From Takashimella koratensis (taxonomy: Eukaryota > Basidiomycota > Tremellomycetes > Trichosporonales > Tetragoniomycetaceae), in contig BCKT01000001.1 in the NCBI GenBank assembly GCA_003116875.1, forward strand, positions 1,173,486 through 1,237,485: 64,000 nt of DNA, written 5' to 3'. Position 1 is the first letter of the stretch. Each line of letters begins with the position of its first letter. Shown piece by piece: positions 54,666 through 64,000 of the stretch. The notes beneath the pieces were generated by a model. That model was given only the letters and a program-made list of their open reading frames with translations. It did no database searches and was not told where the DNA came from. Made by a program: the position numbers and the translations under genes.

Positions 54666-55223
54666 GGATTGGGGAGATGGGCGTGGTAGAGGGGACTGGT
54701 ATGGTGAGGTTTAGGTATCACAAAGACAGTCAGAGGAGGTGCAAGCCAAGGGGGACTGGAGTGGAGGTATCCACGAAGCGGGTGCAAGATGAGAGAGTAC
54801 TACTGTACAGATGTAGGTGTCGCTGAAAGAGGACCAAACACAAGAGAGTGAGGAATTAGGGAGGGGAGCTTGAGTAGAAAAAGGGACAACTTATCGCGAC
54901 TATTCGCGACCAGACGCGTGGAAAGATGATGATGATGGTCTGATGGCGTTGAAACACGAGCTTGGCGAGGAGGGTCTCCATTGCGTAGAATCCCCGCTGC
55001 CACTCCGGCCACCATGCAACGGCCCAGTCCAAATAAAGACGATGATGACCTCCACTTTTCGGATCCCCGTCGCCGAGATGCTGAGTGTTCAATTTTGGGC
55101 TTTGGTCCTCCCCTTCCTACCCTCTCTCCAGAACCAACGACGAGGACAACCTACACCTTTGAGCAGCCTATCGAATCCCTTCTTCTCATACGCACTCTTT
55201 CCCTCGACTGTCCTTTCCGCGCC
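54666..55223. other. Divergent upstream region of the unknown gene and ERV1
   Basis: Between outward-facing starts. A frame continuous with ERV1 extends leftwards to 54,981 and could supply an N-terminal extension (RPSPNKDDDDLHFSDPRRR), but it lacks the features of a mitochondrial leader, so I treat the region as 5' leader. Confidence 0.4.
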
Positions 55224-55922
55224 ATGTCGGACACCTCCTCCTCCGCTTTCTCACCCGCAGAACCAACAACACCCGCCCCGCCTCGACGTACGACGAAAGA
55301 GACGCATCCCAACCTCCCGCCGGGGCTAATTCTTGACGCCGAGGGGAAAGTATGCAAAGTCTGCAACTCTTGGCAGGACTGGGGAAAGGCCAAGTTCAGC
55401 AAAAAGGCCGGAGCAGGGAGTGGGGGACAGAGTGGGAGCGGAAGTATAAGTGGGAAGAGCGTTGGTGGATCGTCTTCGTTTGCTGGGATGATGGCCGCCG
55501 CGGCTGCTACCTCGTCCTCGACTTCCTCTCCATCCTCGTCTTCAACTACGACGTCCAAATTTATACCCGACCGCGCCGAGTGCCCCGCCGACACTGTCGC
55601 TCTCGGCCGAGCTACCTGGACGTTCCTCCACACCACGGCGGCCTACTACCCCCTTACCGCTCCTCCCTCCGCTCAACGTCAAATGCTGGACCTCCTCTCC
55701 TCCTTGTCCCTTCTCTACCCCTGCACACCTTGCGCCTCCGACTTCCAGACCGACATGCGCGCCAACCCGCCCGACGTGACAGGTAGAGAGGCGCTCAGTA
55801 GGTGGTTGTGCGAGCGACATAATGAGGTGAATGAGAAGTTGGGGAAGAAGAGGTTTGAATGCGATTGGGGGAATCTGAATAAGAGGTGGAAGGATGGGCC
55901 AGAGGATGGGAGCTGTGACTAA
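55224..55922 (+). CDS. ERV1: FAD-linked sulfhydryl oxidase ERV1/ALR
   Basis: Single exon, 232 residues from the ATG at 55,224; the same frame is open 243 bases further upstream, so a longer start is possible. N-terminal shuttle cysteines appear as VCKVCNSW. A Ser/Gly/Ala-rich linker of about 80 residues leads to the Erv/ALR fold: CPADTVALGRATWTFLHTTA, AYYPLTAPPSAQRQML, the active disulfide YPCTPCASDFQTDMR, then LCERHNEVNEKLGKKRFECD with the structural C-x16-C pair and the H-N-x-V-N flavin contact. ERV1 sits in the mitochondrial intermembrane space, re-oxidises MIA40 and passes electrons to cytochrome c. The linker is longer than in yeast. All active-site cysteines are present. Confidence 0.93.
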   Translation: MSDTSSSAFSPAEPTTPAPPRRTTKETHPNLPPGLILDAEGKVCKVCNSWQDWGKAKFSKKAGAGSGGQSGSGSISGKSVGGSSSFAGMMAAAAATSSSTSSPSSSSTTTSKFIPDRAECPADTVALGRATWTFLHTTAAYYPLTAPPSAQRQMLDLLSSLSLLYPCTPCASDFQTDMRANPPDVTGREALSRWLCERHNEVNEKLGKKRFECDWGNLNKRWKDGPEDGSCD

Positions 55923-56142
55923 AGGTGGAGAAGGGGAAGATATGGATGTGGGAACGCAGGAGAATGGTAGGGAAAGAGGGGAGGGAGAGGGTACTCGAAG
56001 GAGCTCTGATATTTATAGAGCATCTGCAGAAATCACCACTCTGCTAGCCGTAAACATCACTATTTGTATACATCGTACATTGCATGCATCGTACGCACAT
56101 CTCTACATATCTACACTACTCTCACCCCTCTGGGGCACCTAC

Positions 56143-57531
56143 TCACCACCCCAACTGCCTTAACCACATCTTCTGCTGCCACCCAAGCAAGATCGGCAAC
56201 ATATCCGTCAATCCAAATTCTGGCCAATACGTCTTCACGAAATGAACTTGAGTACCTTCACTAGCTTGCCACATCATAAAATCGCTAAGTCGTTTTACGT
56301 CGCTCGTACGTACGAGGATATCGAGTTTGCCCCCCACCCCCGAGCCAGAGGTGTGAGTGCAGGGGAGAGGAGGTGGCGTGGTTGTGAGAAGGGCGGCGCT
56401 GCGACATGTTTCGAGACGGTCAAAGATTTGATCTTGAGTGAGGTCACTGAGTTTCGAGCGAGTCCAAGTGTCAGTGTGACCGTCTCGATGCAGTTCAAGA
56501 CAAGAGGACAAATCCAGGTAGATCCCGTCATGAAGTAGATGACTTACTCGATCGACAGCGCGCCCGTGTTCACATCCGTGACCGTATCCTTGACAGCTGT
56601 CGTGATCTCGTCCCGAGAGGCATACGGCCCGCAGACATTCAACACGCCCCTGACAAGAGTCATCTGGTTAGCTTCGCACTCTTCTTGCACCCGTTGAAAG
56701 CCCCTGTTTGTGTCTTCTGGGTTTTGAGACGAGTAACGTTCGTTTGGGACAGCGCTGACTCACTGCGTGTTGTTCGCTGTCATCGCCTCAACCTTTTGCA
56801 GCGCCTCACGTACGTCGGGACTGAGTAGGTCGGACCTGCCGACGCACTTGACCCTAACCCCGTGAGCTTGGAGGAACTCTCTACACGAAAGCGTTCATAG
56901 CTACAGTCAGCAACTTGCTTCCACAATAACCCAAGCCACTTGACAGAGGTACCAAAGATGTTTGCCTCGTCCATCATATTGCAGCTGTCTTTTTTAAAAG
57001 TGCGCACTCACCCTTCACGGCACAGACCTAGAAGTGACCGCTTGGCGAGACTCATCAGCGCGTCCACTTCTTCCTGTGACCGGTTGAAATTGTCGATCGC
57101 GAACGCATAGACAGAGACGACTCGTATTTGCAATCGCAGGCAGATCTGAAGTGTCTGTAGGTCCACCGGCATCAGCAAGACTTCATTTGGTTCCACACAG
57201 AGCTCATCAAGCTCTCAGCTTGCACTCGTAGCTGACCCGTTCTCGCGCCTTCGTACGAAATCCCACTCACCCTTTTCAAACTCTCAAACCCTTCCTCATG
57301 ACCCCTGGCCACCGCCTGACCCTGGGTACGCGCATACCGCCTGTTCCCATCCATCACAAACCCGACGTGGTGGGGGACTGGCCCTAGGGAGAGCGCCGCA
57401 AGGACGAGAGTCGTGAGCCATGCGTGGAGGCGGTGGAGGACGATCGAGATCGGGAGGAGGAGGACGTCGAGGTCGATTGGGGCGGGACCGGGAGACCGAA
57501 CGCGGTCGCGCCGAGACCGTGAGGAGGGCAT
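56143..57531 (-). CDS. RER2: Cis-prenyltransferase (dehydrodolichyl diphosphate synthase, RER2/SRT1 type)
   Basis: Five exons on the minus strand: 57271-57531, 57012-57154, 56764-56880, 56548-56649 and 56143-56446; 308 residues. A hydrophobic segment [20 protein letters not shown] near residue 25-45 can anchor it to the ER. The catalytic P-loop is [20 protein letters not shown] (the D of MDGN binds Mg and diphosphate), followed by [33 protein letters not shown] (FxxENFxR-type block), [50 protein letters not shown] and [16 protein letters not shown]. All five conserved cis-PT regions are present. It makes long-chain polyprenyl diphosphate for dolichol and so for N-glycosylation. Divergent from the AIM34-like gene with 282 bases between. 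Confidence 0.93.
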
Positions 57532-57813
57532 GGGGAGGTGGCGATGAACTCGGGTCGTGGGTGGTTGTGTTGTGGCTGAGCTGTAGGTGAACCTGGTAGC
57601 AGCAGTCGCGAGGAGAAAGGAAAACCGACCGGAAGTGGCCACGTGGCGATGGAGTTGTTGCGTCACCCCGGATTCCCTTTGCCGTCCTTTGGCTAATGTC
57701 CCGTCGGTTGGGGCAGCCAACATCCACTCCAAACAATTCATTCACCTTGACCACTCTTTCTCTCTCTCCCTATCTCAACTCACTTTCGCGTCCTCTCGAC
57801 AACAACGCCCAGC
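57532..57813. promoter_or_regulatory. Compact divergent promoter, RER2 / AIM34-like
   Basis: Only 282 bases separate two start codons facing outwards. The half next to the AIM34-like gene is pyrimidine-rich. CCACGTGG at about 57,640-57,647 is a palindromic E-box core. No TATA box seen. Confidence 0.45.
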
Positions 57814-59312
57814 ATGATCCGCCGCCGCCTCTCTACCGGCGCTCTCCGCAGCCTCAACTTTGGCACCGCGCTGACCCCGGCCTCGCCCTCGACCTCGGTC
57901 CTCCGTGCCGCCGTGGGGGGTACCGCCCCCGCCTCGGCGCAGGCGCAGGGACTCGCGTCCGCGGTCCTGCTCTCCAGTCAGCGCAACTGGAAGTTGGAGA
58001 CGGTGCAGACTATCAAGGCGGAGCTGAAGAAGCGCGGCCTCAGCCAGGCGGGTAACAAGTGAGTACATGCAGAGTCAAGGTTCGAGGCGAGTCTCAACCG
58101 TCTGTCGAGGGAGGTGGGAGTGGGGCAGAGGTGTCGATCTGTGGAGAGTTGGCGTGAGATGTTGTCAACCTCGCCGACATTTCTACCAACCCCAAGCCTT
58201 GCCTTTTGTCCTCTGCTGACCTCATCACCAGGGCCTCTTTGATCGCCCGTATCCAATCGGCCGACACGACCGCCATGCTCCCTCCTATCCCTACTCCTAG
58301 CTCCAAACCGCCCACCCGGCCTCGATCCCTCTCCACCACCTCCCCGGCCCGGTCGTCACGTACCGCCCCTCTCTCCGCTCCCGCTCCCGCTGCCCCCGCC
58401 GCACCCGCGTCAAGCGAACACGTCGCGTCCACTGGCCCCGCGATCTCGTCTCAGCGCACCGAGGCACCCAAGGTCCAGCCCATCAAGCCAGAGGAAATCA
58501 CAGTCGCTCCAGGGCTTCCCAAGACCAAGGACGCAAACACCGCGGCTCCCTCGGCAGAGAAGTTGGATATCAAGCTGCCGACGTTCTCGCCGCCCGCCGA
58601 ATCGGCCCCAGAGATCGAGCAGGTTATCGTGAGTGTCGCTCGTTCTCCTCATCCATCTCCTATCTCCCGTCAAGGTGCGGAAATGTTCCTTAGTTTCTAT
58701 CTCATCAGACGCTGACTGGTCTTGCCTCCTCTTATACCCCACCAGCCGTTCACCCCGGACAACTTCCTCTCCAAGCAGTCGACCACCGCGGCTCCTGAGA
58801 GCACCACTCCATCTGGTCCCAAAGTCATGACTGTCGCCTCTGCCGCGACTCATCCCGCCGGCGGTCCCGTCCACGGCATCCACGAGGCGTCCGACTCTCA
58901 CTCTCACGAGCTGGACACCTCCTCCGAGGGCGATGCCGTCTTCGCTGCTGCCTCTGACGCTTTCCCTTCCATCGGATCTTTACTCAACGGGATCTTCGTT
59001 TTGGGCCCCTCGGCAGCGTGGCGCTCGACGGGTCTCGAGATGCCCGCCTTTGGAGTTCCAGAGGCGCCCAAGAGCAAACCCTACGAGCCGTCTAGCAGGC
59101 CGCTGGACAGCGACGAGAGGACAGGCGCTTGGATCCTCGCGGGCATCATTGCCGGTGCTCTGCTCATTGGTGGACCAGGGAAAGACAAGAAGGACAAGCA
59201 CGATGCGAGCCACAGCCACGCAACGGGTGAGGCTCACGGCGCGAAAGGCGATGCCCAGTGGGAGAAGGCGAGCGGAGCCGGTGTGGTCGGACACGGCTCG
59301 AGGAAGGACTGA
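57814..59312 (+). CDS. AIM34: Mitochondrial SAP-domain protein, AIM34-like
   Basis: Three exons, 57814-58058, 58232-58628 and 58746-59312; 402 residues. The N-terminus MIRRRLSTGALRSLNFGTAL is a strong mitochondrial presequence. The SAP motif follows: NWKLETVQTIKAELKKRGLS then QAGNKASLIARIQSAD, split by intron 1. The middle is Ala/Pro/Ser-rich and disordered. Near the C-terminus one helix, GAWILAGIIAGALLIGGPG, is a likely membrane span, followed by a His/Lys-rich tail (KDKKDKHDASHSHATGEAHG). This plan, presequence plus SAP plus a single late membrane segment, is that of yeast AIM34, a little-studied mitochondrial protein. The SAP motif in other proteins binds DNA; in mitochondria its target is not known. 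Match at motif level only. Confidence 0.75.
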
Positions 59313-59763
59313 GCGGGAGATGAGAGAGAGGGGTTACAGTCGGGGGGGAGAACAACAGAATGAATTAAACGAGGAAACGAAACGCGCGGATGAAAGAAAC
59401 AGACCGCACGAGGGACAGTCAGTTGGGTCTTTTTATTTTGTTTCTTGTCATCATATTCAAAGTTACGAAAGAAACGATACTCGCGTATCGGAAGGCGGAA
59501 TAAACCTAGTGCCAGCTTGTGTCTCTAGTTAGATGAATGTGAACAAACCATTGCTCAAGTATCTTGTGTTTGAATGGGGGGACACTGCCTTGTTCCAGTC
59601 CGCAGACGACATTGTTCGTCCATCATTAACCACTGCAGTCAACAAAAGTCAGGCAACATGTGTGATAAAAATGTTACATCCATGGAGAGAACATAACGCC
59701 AAATGCAAAACCAAGGGAGCGTCCACTGCCAACTCAAGCTCGTCAAAGAAGACTTGCTTTTGT
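59313..59763. other. Intergenic between convergent AIM34-like and eL18 genes
   Basis: 3' regions of two converging genes, about 450 bases. A/T-rich, no coding frame of note. Confidence 0.4.
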
Positions 59764-60590
59764 TTACTTGTGGGACGACTTGATCTTGAAACCACTCGAC
59801 TTTCTGCGACCACGGCCACGCTCAAACTTCCTGCCCTTGCTCTCGATGTAGGGCTTGCCGCCCTTGAGGGGACCGCCAAAGTGCTTGACGGCCTCGCGGT
59901 TGTTGCGCTTGCCACGGAGGAGGACGGTGTTGGAGCCGGTCGGGGCACGGAGAGCGAGCTGGTCAAGGGTGATGGCCTCACCACCGGCAGCGGTGATGCG
60001 AGCACGAGCCGAGTTGGAGAATCGGAGCGCAGCGACCGAGAGCTTAGGGATGGTCGGGAGACGCTCGTCGTCAAGGATCGAGCCGACAACAACGATGGTC
60101 TTCGAGTTGTCAGGGTTCGAGTTGGCGGTCTGCTTGACGAGGCCAGAGAGCGACATGGGCGGGCGGTTGATCTGGACAGCGGTTAGTATTGTGTGAAACC
60201 CAATAGGGAGAGGCAGGTGTTGGAAGAGGAAAAATTACACACCTTGCTCATAAACAGCCTCCTGAGGATGACCTTGTTGAACTTGGAGTCAGTCCTGCGG
60301 GCGAGGAAGCGGTAAAGCTGTGGAATAGATCAGCGTTCGTCCACGTTTACTACCGCTTCGGCTGACATCCACCACCTTTCCACAGTCGTACCGCTACACC
60401 TTCCTCCCTGCTCACACCCTTGTCTACCGCTTGGTGCTCAACTCGCAATCCCATCTCCAATCCATCTCCAATTGCAACTGCAAACAGCGCAGAAACCCAC
60501 CTTGACGAGGAGGAGGAGGTAAGGGTCCTCAGACTTGGGCGCCTGACGGTTTCCCTTCTTGACGTGGTGGTAGCGGATGTCGATACCCAT
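59764..60590 (-). CDS. RPL18: 60S ribosomal protein eL18
   Basis: Three exons on the minus strand: 60501-60590, 60243-60317 and 59764-60171; 190 residues, the family's usual size. It begins [20 protein letters not shown], continues [20 protein letters not shown] and [15 protein letters not shown], and ends [20 protein letters not shown]. The core [20 protein letters not shown] is typical. It is a structural protein of the large cytosolic subunit. Exon boundaries near the start codon fit the pattern of fungal ribosomal protein genes, which usually carry early introns. Divergent from LSM6. Confidence 0.97.
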
Positions 60591-61284
60591 TTTGGATCTG
60601 CGCGAGTGGAGAATTTGCGAGACGAGGAGCGAAGAAGGAGAGATGACAGTCAGCATCAGCACGATGATAGCCCAGTACGAAGGAGGTAGCAACCACCACC
60701 GTATGCAATCCCTTGGTCACCACCACGACCACACGCTTGACCACACGACCTAGCACCCAGCAAATCTTCCACCGTCGACTCCTAACCCATCCTTGCCTAA
60801 TCTTGCCTCGCTCCTCCCTGTCCTTCTCTCCAATACCCCGTGCGGTGTCGTGTGTGATCGCGGTGATGCCCAGGTGTGCGCTGTGGCTGTGCAGGACGGG
60901 GAGATACTCACGTTGTTGGGTTGCTTGACGGATGTTACAACGACGAAGAGAAAAGATGAATGTCGAATTTTGGTCGCTGGATGGCAGAGGTTGACCCTGG
61001 CTCTGGGCTGGGCTTCTCTAGGGGTCCCACCATACACCCAAAGATTTTTTCGTTGGAAAAGGCTGCCACGTCGGAGTTTTGCGGCGATTCAAAGAAGACA
61101 ATGTGGCGGTGAGAAGGTGGGACTGACGAAAGTAAATGTTTACCGAAGGGGTATTACATAATATCCACCACTCTCCACAATGACTATGTGACGTTCCTTC
61201 GCAATGTCGTTCCTTTACTTGACGCAACTCATCCACCATCGACCACCACATCCACGACCCCATCCCTCTTCCCTACCCATCACC
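60591..61284. promoter_or_regulatory. Shared divergent promoter of RPL18 and LSM6
   Basis: About 690 bases between outward-facing starts. The RPL18 side has a long leader region; the LSM6 side is pyrimidine-rich (CCACCACATCCACGACCC). No consensus RAP1- or TATA-type site was identified by eye. Confidence 0.4.
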
Positions 61285-61737
61285 ATGGACGCCGCCTCGC
61301 CCGAGTCTGCAAGCAACGAGAACGGGCCTATTGCCGGCTCCCCTTCCGACTTTCTCAAGAACATTGTCGGCAAGCGGGTCAAGGTCCGTATCGGCGCCGG
61401 TCTCGACTACCACGGTAGGTCACTTGCCTTTGACGTCTTGGCAGATGTTCTTCCCTCCGTGGTCTCGCTTTTTTCTACCCCTCTCAACTGTGTGGCGCAT
61501 TGTTCTAATGAGTACACCCTTAGGCCTCTTGACATGCCTCGATGGGTACATGAACGTCGCGCTTGAGCAGACAGAGGAATGGGCAAACGGCCGGTTGACA
61601 GCAAAGTACGGCGAGACCTTCCTCCGAGGTAACAACGGTGAGTACATGTGATATGACATCAGGTAGAGCTCTCGAGAACTGATATGTGTCTCTTCCTCCG
61701 TCTAGTCCTTTACATCTCAGCACTGGAAGATTTGTGA
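61285..61737 (+). CDS. LSM6: U6 snRNA-associated Sm-like protein LSm6
   Basis: Three exons, 61285-61414, 61524-61637 and 61706-61737; 91 residues. After a short acidic/serine start comes the Sm fold: FLKNIVGKRVKVRIGAGLDY, HGLLTCLDGYMNVALEQTEE (Sm1 motif with the LDGYMN signature) and FLRGNNVLYISALED (Sm2 motif with RGNNVLYI). LSm6 belongs to the LSm2-8 ring on U6 snRNA in splicing and to the LSm1-7 ring in cytoplasmic mRNA decay. The reading frame crosses both introns in the expected phases. Confidence 0.96.
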
Positions 61738-62373
61738 TCAAGGCGGGATCCGCCTACTGGTTGAGCGAGGAGCGGGCTGGAGAACGAGAGACGAAGCAGA
61801 AGCAGAAAGAGATCCATCTCACTTGGGCCCTTTGGTCCCGACACGCAGGACCATGTCGTCAGGTCGCCTTCCCCAGTTGTCTTCACCCTTGTTGATAGCG
61901 ATGGCCGTGGCGACGAGCCGTCATTGGATATAGTAGCAGTAACCGTCGACTGCATGTATAACGATTCACGCATGAACTGTAACCGGGGGTGGTAAATAAA
62001 TACCGGGGTCTCCCTCGTGTGTGTTGACGTCGATTTGCTTCCGTGTGTGTGGTGTTTGTCACCTGACTCGCCTCGCAATCCATCTCATCTCCTCTCCATC
62101 TACCCAACCCCCACCTCGTCCCCTCCCTGCACCCGTCTCCTTACCTCTGCATATCCTCATCAGCAGCATCCATCCACCCTCAACGAGCCGTGCCTCATAC
62201 CCATACCCCCAGGCGCTCTCTTGTTCGAAAAGACCTCTTGCAACCCACTCATCTCGCACCGGAGTACATCCCGGACCAACTCCCGACCCACATCACGTGC
62301 TTTCACTCCACGCGTTTTACATCCAATCCCCCCCGTTCTCCCACCACCTCCACCCTTACACCTCCACCCGACC
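61738..62373 (+). promoter_or_regulatory. Upstream region of the CBF1-like gene with ATCACGTG site
   Basis: LSM6 3' region followed by a pyrimidine-rich leader. ATCACGTG at 62,292-62,299, about 75 bases before the ATG, is a full match to the CBF1 site RTCACRTG and is a candidate autoregulatory element. Confidence 0.45.
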
Positions 62374-63506
62374 ATGTCGCTTGGCCGAACCGACGACCAC
62401 GCCGGTATTTCGCACGGCGTCGAGCACGATCACGACTCTGACCCGTTTGCGAACATTGACCCTTCGCTCCACCCTGATGGGACCCAGGACCGGCTCGCTC
62501 GATTCGCGCAACACGTTCTCACCGAGACGGACGCGCAAGACCCCCCGAGCTTCCTGGGTCTCGGAGGCAGCGGCGAAGAAGGGACGTTGTTCAGCGCCGC
62601 GGGAGACTCGAGGTTCACCGAGCTCCTCGAGGCGGCCGGTGAGGCGGGAGCAGGTGGAGTGACGGGTAATGGAGCGGGAGCAATCGGAGTGGCTATTGGG
62701 AATGCAGCGCAAGCCGCAGGTGTGGACGGGCATGATGACGATGGAATGGACAAGGATGAGGATTACAATGATTTCACGGGGGATGAGAATGGAGAAGGGG
62801 AGGATGGGAAGGAACCAGGTGCCAAGTTTGGTCGGATTGTTGGGAGGAAGCGGAGAAGGGATGACAATGAGCCCATCGTTGTGGGTCCCGTGGAGAACGG
62901 CGAGCCTATCGACCCCGTCAAAATGAAGAAGGACAGCCACGTGAGTCGAGAGGCTCTTCCTATACGCATCGACGCTGTGCTAGGTTGACGCCTGCTGACT
63001 TTGCGCAGAAAGAGGTCGAGCGCCGCCGGCGAGAGAACATCAACGACGGAATCAACGAGATTGCGCGGTTTGTCCCCGGCGCGATGGAAGGGAAAGTCGG
63101 CAAGGGATTACTCCTCCGTCGTGCGGCAGAGTACATGGCCGATCTCAGTGACAAGGCCGCGAGGCACGATGAGGAGGTCGCCAAGGTCAAGCAAGAAAAG
63201 GATGCGCTTCAGGTGAGTCAAAGACCCAAAGCGGAGTCCATCCTATACCATGCATCTCAATCGATTTCAATCTCTCCCTCGTTGGAGCAAGACAAGGCAA
63301 AGGCTGATCACAATTGTCCCTTCTTGTCACTCTTTCTACAGACCGAGCTCGACGAGGCGCGTCAAAAACTGCAGGAAGAGCAGTCCAGGTCGATTCGGTA
63401 CGAAGTCTCGTGGCGTGACGCCGAGGACCGAGCAGCGGCTACTCAGTTCCAGCTCGACCGAGCCAATGCACGCGTCGCAGAGCTTGAGAAGGAGGGGAAG
63501 AAATAG
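62374..63506 (+). CDS. CBF1: Centromere-binding factor 1-type bHLH-leucine zipper protein
   Basis: Three exons, 62374-62940, 63009-63212 and 63342-63506; 311 residues. An acidic first half (HDDDGMDKDEDYNDFTGDEN) could activate transcription. The bHLH domain spans the first intron: DSHKEVERRRRENINDGINE with the His-Glu-Arg contacts for CACGTG, then IARFVPGAMEGKVGKGLLLR and RAAEYMADLSDKAARHDEEV, continuing into a coiled zipper (EELDEARQKLQEEQSRSI-like heptads after exon 3). In yeasts CBF1 binds CDEI elements and sulfur-amino-acid promoters, and in other fungi it also controls respiration genes. The binding residues are all present. Confidence 0.92.
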
Positions 63507-64000
63507 TGCGATCCATAAGAGGTGACGGCCCGACTTTAAGTGGAGCCCGCCTCGACTTGGTGTTCCTCTTCTCCCCCAAATTCCTCTGCTTCTGTTTAGC
63601 TACTTGTTCTCTTCCTTTTGGTTCTGTTGTATTGGGCAAGGTGAGAACTTCTCAACCCAGGATAAATCCCAAGTTCCAGCCTTCTTTGGTTTCCGTTCAT
63701 ATCCCTCCATCGTTCGTGTTTTCTCGCTTCCGCTATACATTCTCTTTCGTCTTATCTCGTTTGATGGTAGGCTCGCGTGATCCCCGTCTCGTTTCTTCAT
63801 CCAGCCCTTCCATCCTGTGAAACCCCTTATCTTTCTTTGGTACTGGTCTATGCAGAAATATGGAATCTCAAACCTGCAGGACCGCGACAGGCCTGAAAAC
63901 CGACCGCAGAGCAGATGCATTTGAATCTCGTGTCAACAAATCGAGACGTGCACGTGATGTCGATCTTACTCGCACACGTGGTCAATGAGAAGAGAATAAA
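63507..64000. other. 3' region of the CBF1-like gene with two E-boxes at the right edge
   Basis: No gene is complete in this segment. Two CACGTG boxes lie at 63,951-63,956 (CACGTGAT) and 63,975-63,980, 24 bases apart. They probably belong to the promoter of a gene beyond the right edge. Confidence 0.45.

Noticed and set aside
54981..55223. Longer N-terminus for ERV1 in the same frame
   Set aside because: The extra 80 residues are charged and do not look like an import leader; the ATG at 55,224 gives a protein with the usual cysteine layout. Not excluded.

Overview
The window is nuclear DNA of a filamentous or yeast-like fungus, most likely a basidiomycete. Nearly every conserved gene is split by several short GT-AG introns of about 40-110 bases. 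Coding regions are rich in C-ending codons, genes are closely packed on both strands, and the gene set is eukaryotic: RPB2, EBP2, LSM6, eL18, MPE1, ERV1, URI1, UBLCP1. Exon joins were worked out by hand; in every spliced gene reported with exon coordinates the total coding length is a multiple of three. I do not name a species. Left part (1-15,026): a partial prefoldin-like URI1 gene, a BAR-SH3 protein with a C-terminal cysteine cluster, a badly frame-broken gene remnant, a YvcK/CofD-like protein, the proteasome phosphatase UBLCP1 and a large DUF4203-type membrane protein. Middle part (15,674-32,989): an accessory island of nine related, almost intronless genes of about 230-290 codons. Four lie on the plus strand and five on the minus strand, with an NAD-dependent reductase gene and a single-pass membrane protein gene between them. 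I do not recognise the family. All members share a two-block plan: an F-x-W or F-x-V-W block near the middle, and a C-terminal block W-[VA]-x-P...Y-x-F-G-L followed by T-L-F-R or STL-x-LY. At least two plus-strand copies are visibly decayed, and a third, minus-strand copy has a frame break near its start. This island is the most likely place for an undescribed system. Right part (33,384-64,000): a conserved housekeeping block. It holds the NEM1-type nuclear-envelope phosphatase, RPB2, EBP2 (ribosome biogenesis), a proline/serine-rich unknown, ornithine acetyltransferase, MPE1 (mRNA 3'-end processing), two tandem related unknown genes, an ERV1/ALR sulfhydryl oxidase, a cis-prenyltransferase (dolichol synthesis), an AIM34-like mitochondrial SAP protein, ribosomal protein eL18, LSM6 and a CBF1-type bHLH factor. 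Several of these are divergent pairs sharing one promoter. Canonical CBF1-type sites lie upstream of UBLCP1, in the ornithine acetyltransferase/MPE1 promoter and just upstream of the CBF1-like gene itself. No tRNA, rRNA, CRISPR array or intact transposon was seen.
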